5,020 nt of DNA from Chloroflexia bacterium (GTDB lineage Bacteria; Chloroflexota; Chloroflexia; QHBQ01; JADMIH01), in the NCBI GenBank assembly GCA_025927935.1, contig JAICKM010000539.1, forward strand, positions 1-5,020, read 5' to 3'. The translations under genes and the position numbers were made by a program. How positions within the stretch are numbered: position 1 is the first letter of the stretch; every line of letters starts with the position of its first letter. Under the pieces are notes generated by a model. It was given only the letters and a program-made list of their open reading frames with translations, was not told where the DNA came from and did not search any database. Positions 4,391-5,020 of this stretch are shown here, one piece after another.

Positions 4391-5020
4391 ATGACTGATT
4401 CGATGCCGTCTGCGGCGGGCGAGTCCGCGCAGACTGTTGTCCTCGAAGGCACGTTCAGCCCCGCGGAGGCGGCCGCCGAACTCTACCGCTACTTGCCTGT
4501 CACTGTGCCCCCGCTGACCCGGCGCATCGACGTGGCCTACCAGGCGCGCCCGCTCGACCCAGCGGCGGAAGGGAACCTGGTGGTCACGATTGGCATTTTC
4601 GATACACGCGGCCTGGCCTTCCTGGAGCCGAACGGGTTTCGCGGATGGACGGGCGATTTCCGACAGGACTTCTTCCTGGCCCCCGACGAGGCCACGCCCG
4701 GCTACCGGCGCGGGCCGCTGCCGGCGGGCGAGTGGCACATCATGCTGGGGATGGAGGAGGTGACGACGGCGGGTTGCGCCTATACTGTGACCGTCACCTG
4801 CACCGTGGCCGCGCGGGCGGAGGATGTGCCGGCGCCGGTGCCGTACCCGCGCTATGAGCCGGGCGTGCTGGTCCAGGGCGCGCGCTGGTATCGGGGCAAT
4901 CTTCACGCCCACACCTACCATAGCGACGGTTCCAACTCCGTGGCCGAGATGGCGGCGGAACACCGCCGCTGGGGCCTCGACTTCGGCGCCATGACCGACC
5001 ATAACCTGGTCAACCCCGAA
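4391..5020 (+). CDS. PHP-domain metallohydrolase, CehA/McbA-like (N-terminal 210 residues; cut by window edge)
   Basis: The reading frame stays open to the window edge. PHP-domain proteins bind two or three divalent metals through His and Asp and usually hydrolyse phosphoesters; the CehA/McbA group also includes the carbaryl hydrolases for which it is named. The first part (about 15-150) has no signal peptide or membrane segment and looks like a mostly beta accessory domain, with YTVTVTCTV at 131-139. The PHP domain begins near residue 166 (WYRGNLHAHTYHSDG): His172 and His174 form the HxH pair, Asp179 the following SDG, and TDHN (202-205) the second metal motif. The remaining metal ligands lie beyond the edge. 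The accessory domain before a PHP domain fits the CehA/McbA-type layout better than histidinol phosphatase or DNA polymerase PHP, which begin with the motif. The substrate cannot be given. The gene follows the tRNA terminator directly, with no room for a promoter of its own between them. Confidence 0.85.
   Translation, partial: MTDSMPSAAGESAQTVVLEGTFSPAEAAAELYRYLPVTVPPLTRRIDVAYQARPLDPAAEGNLVVTIGIFDTRGLAFLEPNGFRGWTGDFRQDFFLAPDEATPGYRRGPLPAGEWHIMLGMEEVTTAGCAYTVTVTCTVAARAEDVPAPVPYPRYEPGVLVQGARWYRGNLHAHTYHSDGSNSVAEMAAEHRRWGLDFGAMTDHNLVNPE

Noticed and set aside
4337..5002. Minus-strand open frame of 221 codons
   Set aside because: It overlaps the tRNA end, the terminator and the PHP gene on the other strand, and its product is Arg/His-rich without a recognisable domain.

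Overview
The window is GC-rich, with compact genes, strong Shine-Dalgarno sites and a secreted protein that carries a Thr/Pro-rich linker of the 'TPTPT' kind. Such linkers are common in secreted proteins of Chloroflexota, so I lean towards a high-GC environmental bacterium of that type. This is an inference from style, not from a marker gene. Nothing here indicates a phage, plasmid or genomic island.

Layout. (1) Positions 1-1154, minus strand: a DEAD-box RNA helicase of the RhlE/DeaD kind, cut by the left window edge at or very near its stop. It starts at a TTG codon with a good ribosome binding site. (2) Positions 1155-1673: a 519-base intergenic region between divergent genes, with a plausible minus-strand promoter about 280 bases upstream of the helicase start. 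(3) Positions 1674-1886, plus strand: a small ChaB-family protein. (4) Positions 1942-1971: a perfect 13-bp hairpin separating two convergent genes; it looks like the terminator of the minus-strand gene. (5) Positions 1998-3956, minus strand: a 652-residue exported protein with a signal peptide, a Thr/Pro linker, and about six beta-sandwich modules (three FN3-like, two Ig-like, one FN3-like). It has no enzyme domain and no visible anchor. (6) Positions 3957-4199: a divergent intergenic region with a perfect 12-bp inverted repeat. (7) Positions 4200-4372: a complete tRNA-Glu(CUC) unit with a textbook sigma-70 promoter, a short leader hairpin with a GCAA tetraloop, the tRNA with encoded CCA, and a rho-independent terminator. 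(8) Positions 4391 to the right edge, plus strand: the first 210 residues of a PHP-domain metallohydrolase resembling the CehA/McbA group.

The genes do not form an obvious pathway. Helicase, ChaB and exported protein each appear to be their own transcription unit. The one real coupling is the PHP gene, whose ribosome binding site begins 4 bases after the T-tract of the tRNA terminator; any expression from this promoter needs read-through. I looked for a new system and do not see convincing evidence of one. The points most worth a second look are the tRNA/PHP junction, the unexplained inverted repeat at 4146-4171, the long helicase leader, and the modular exported protein.
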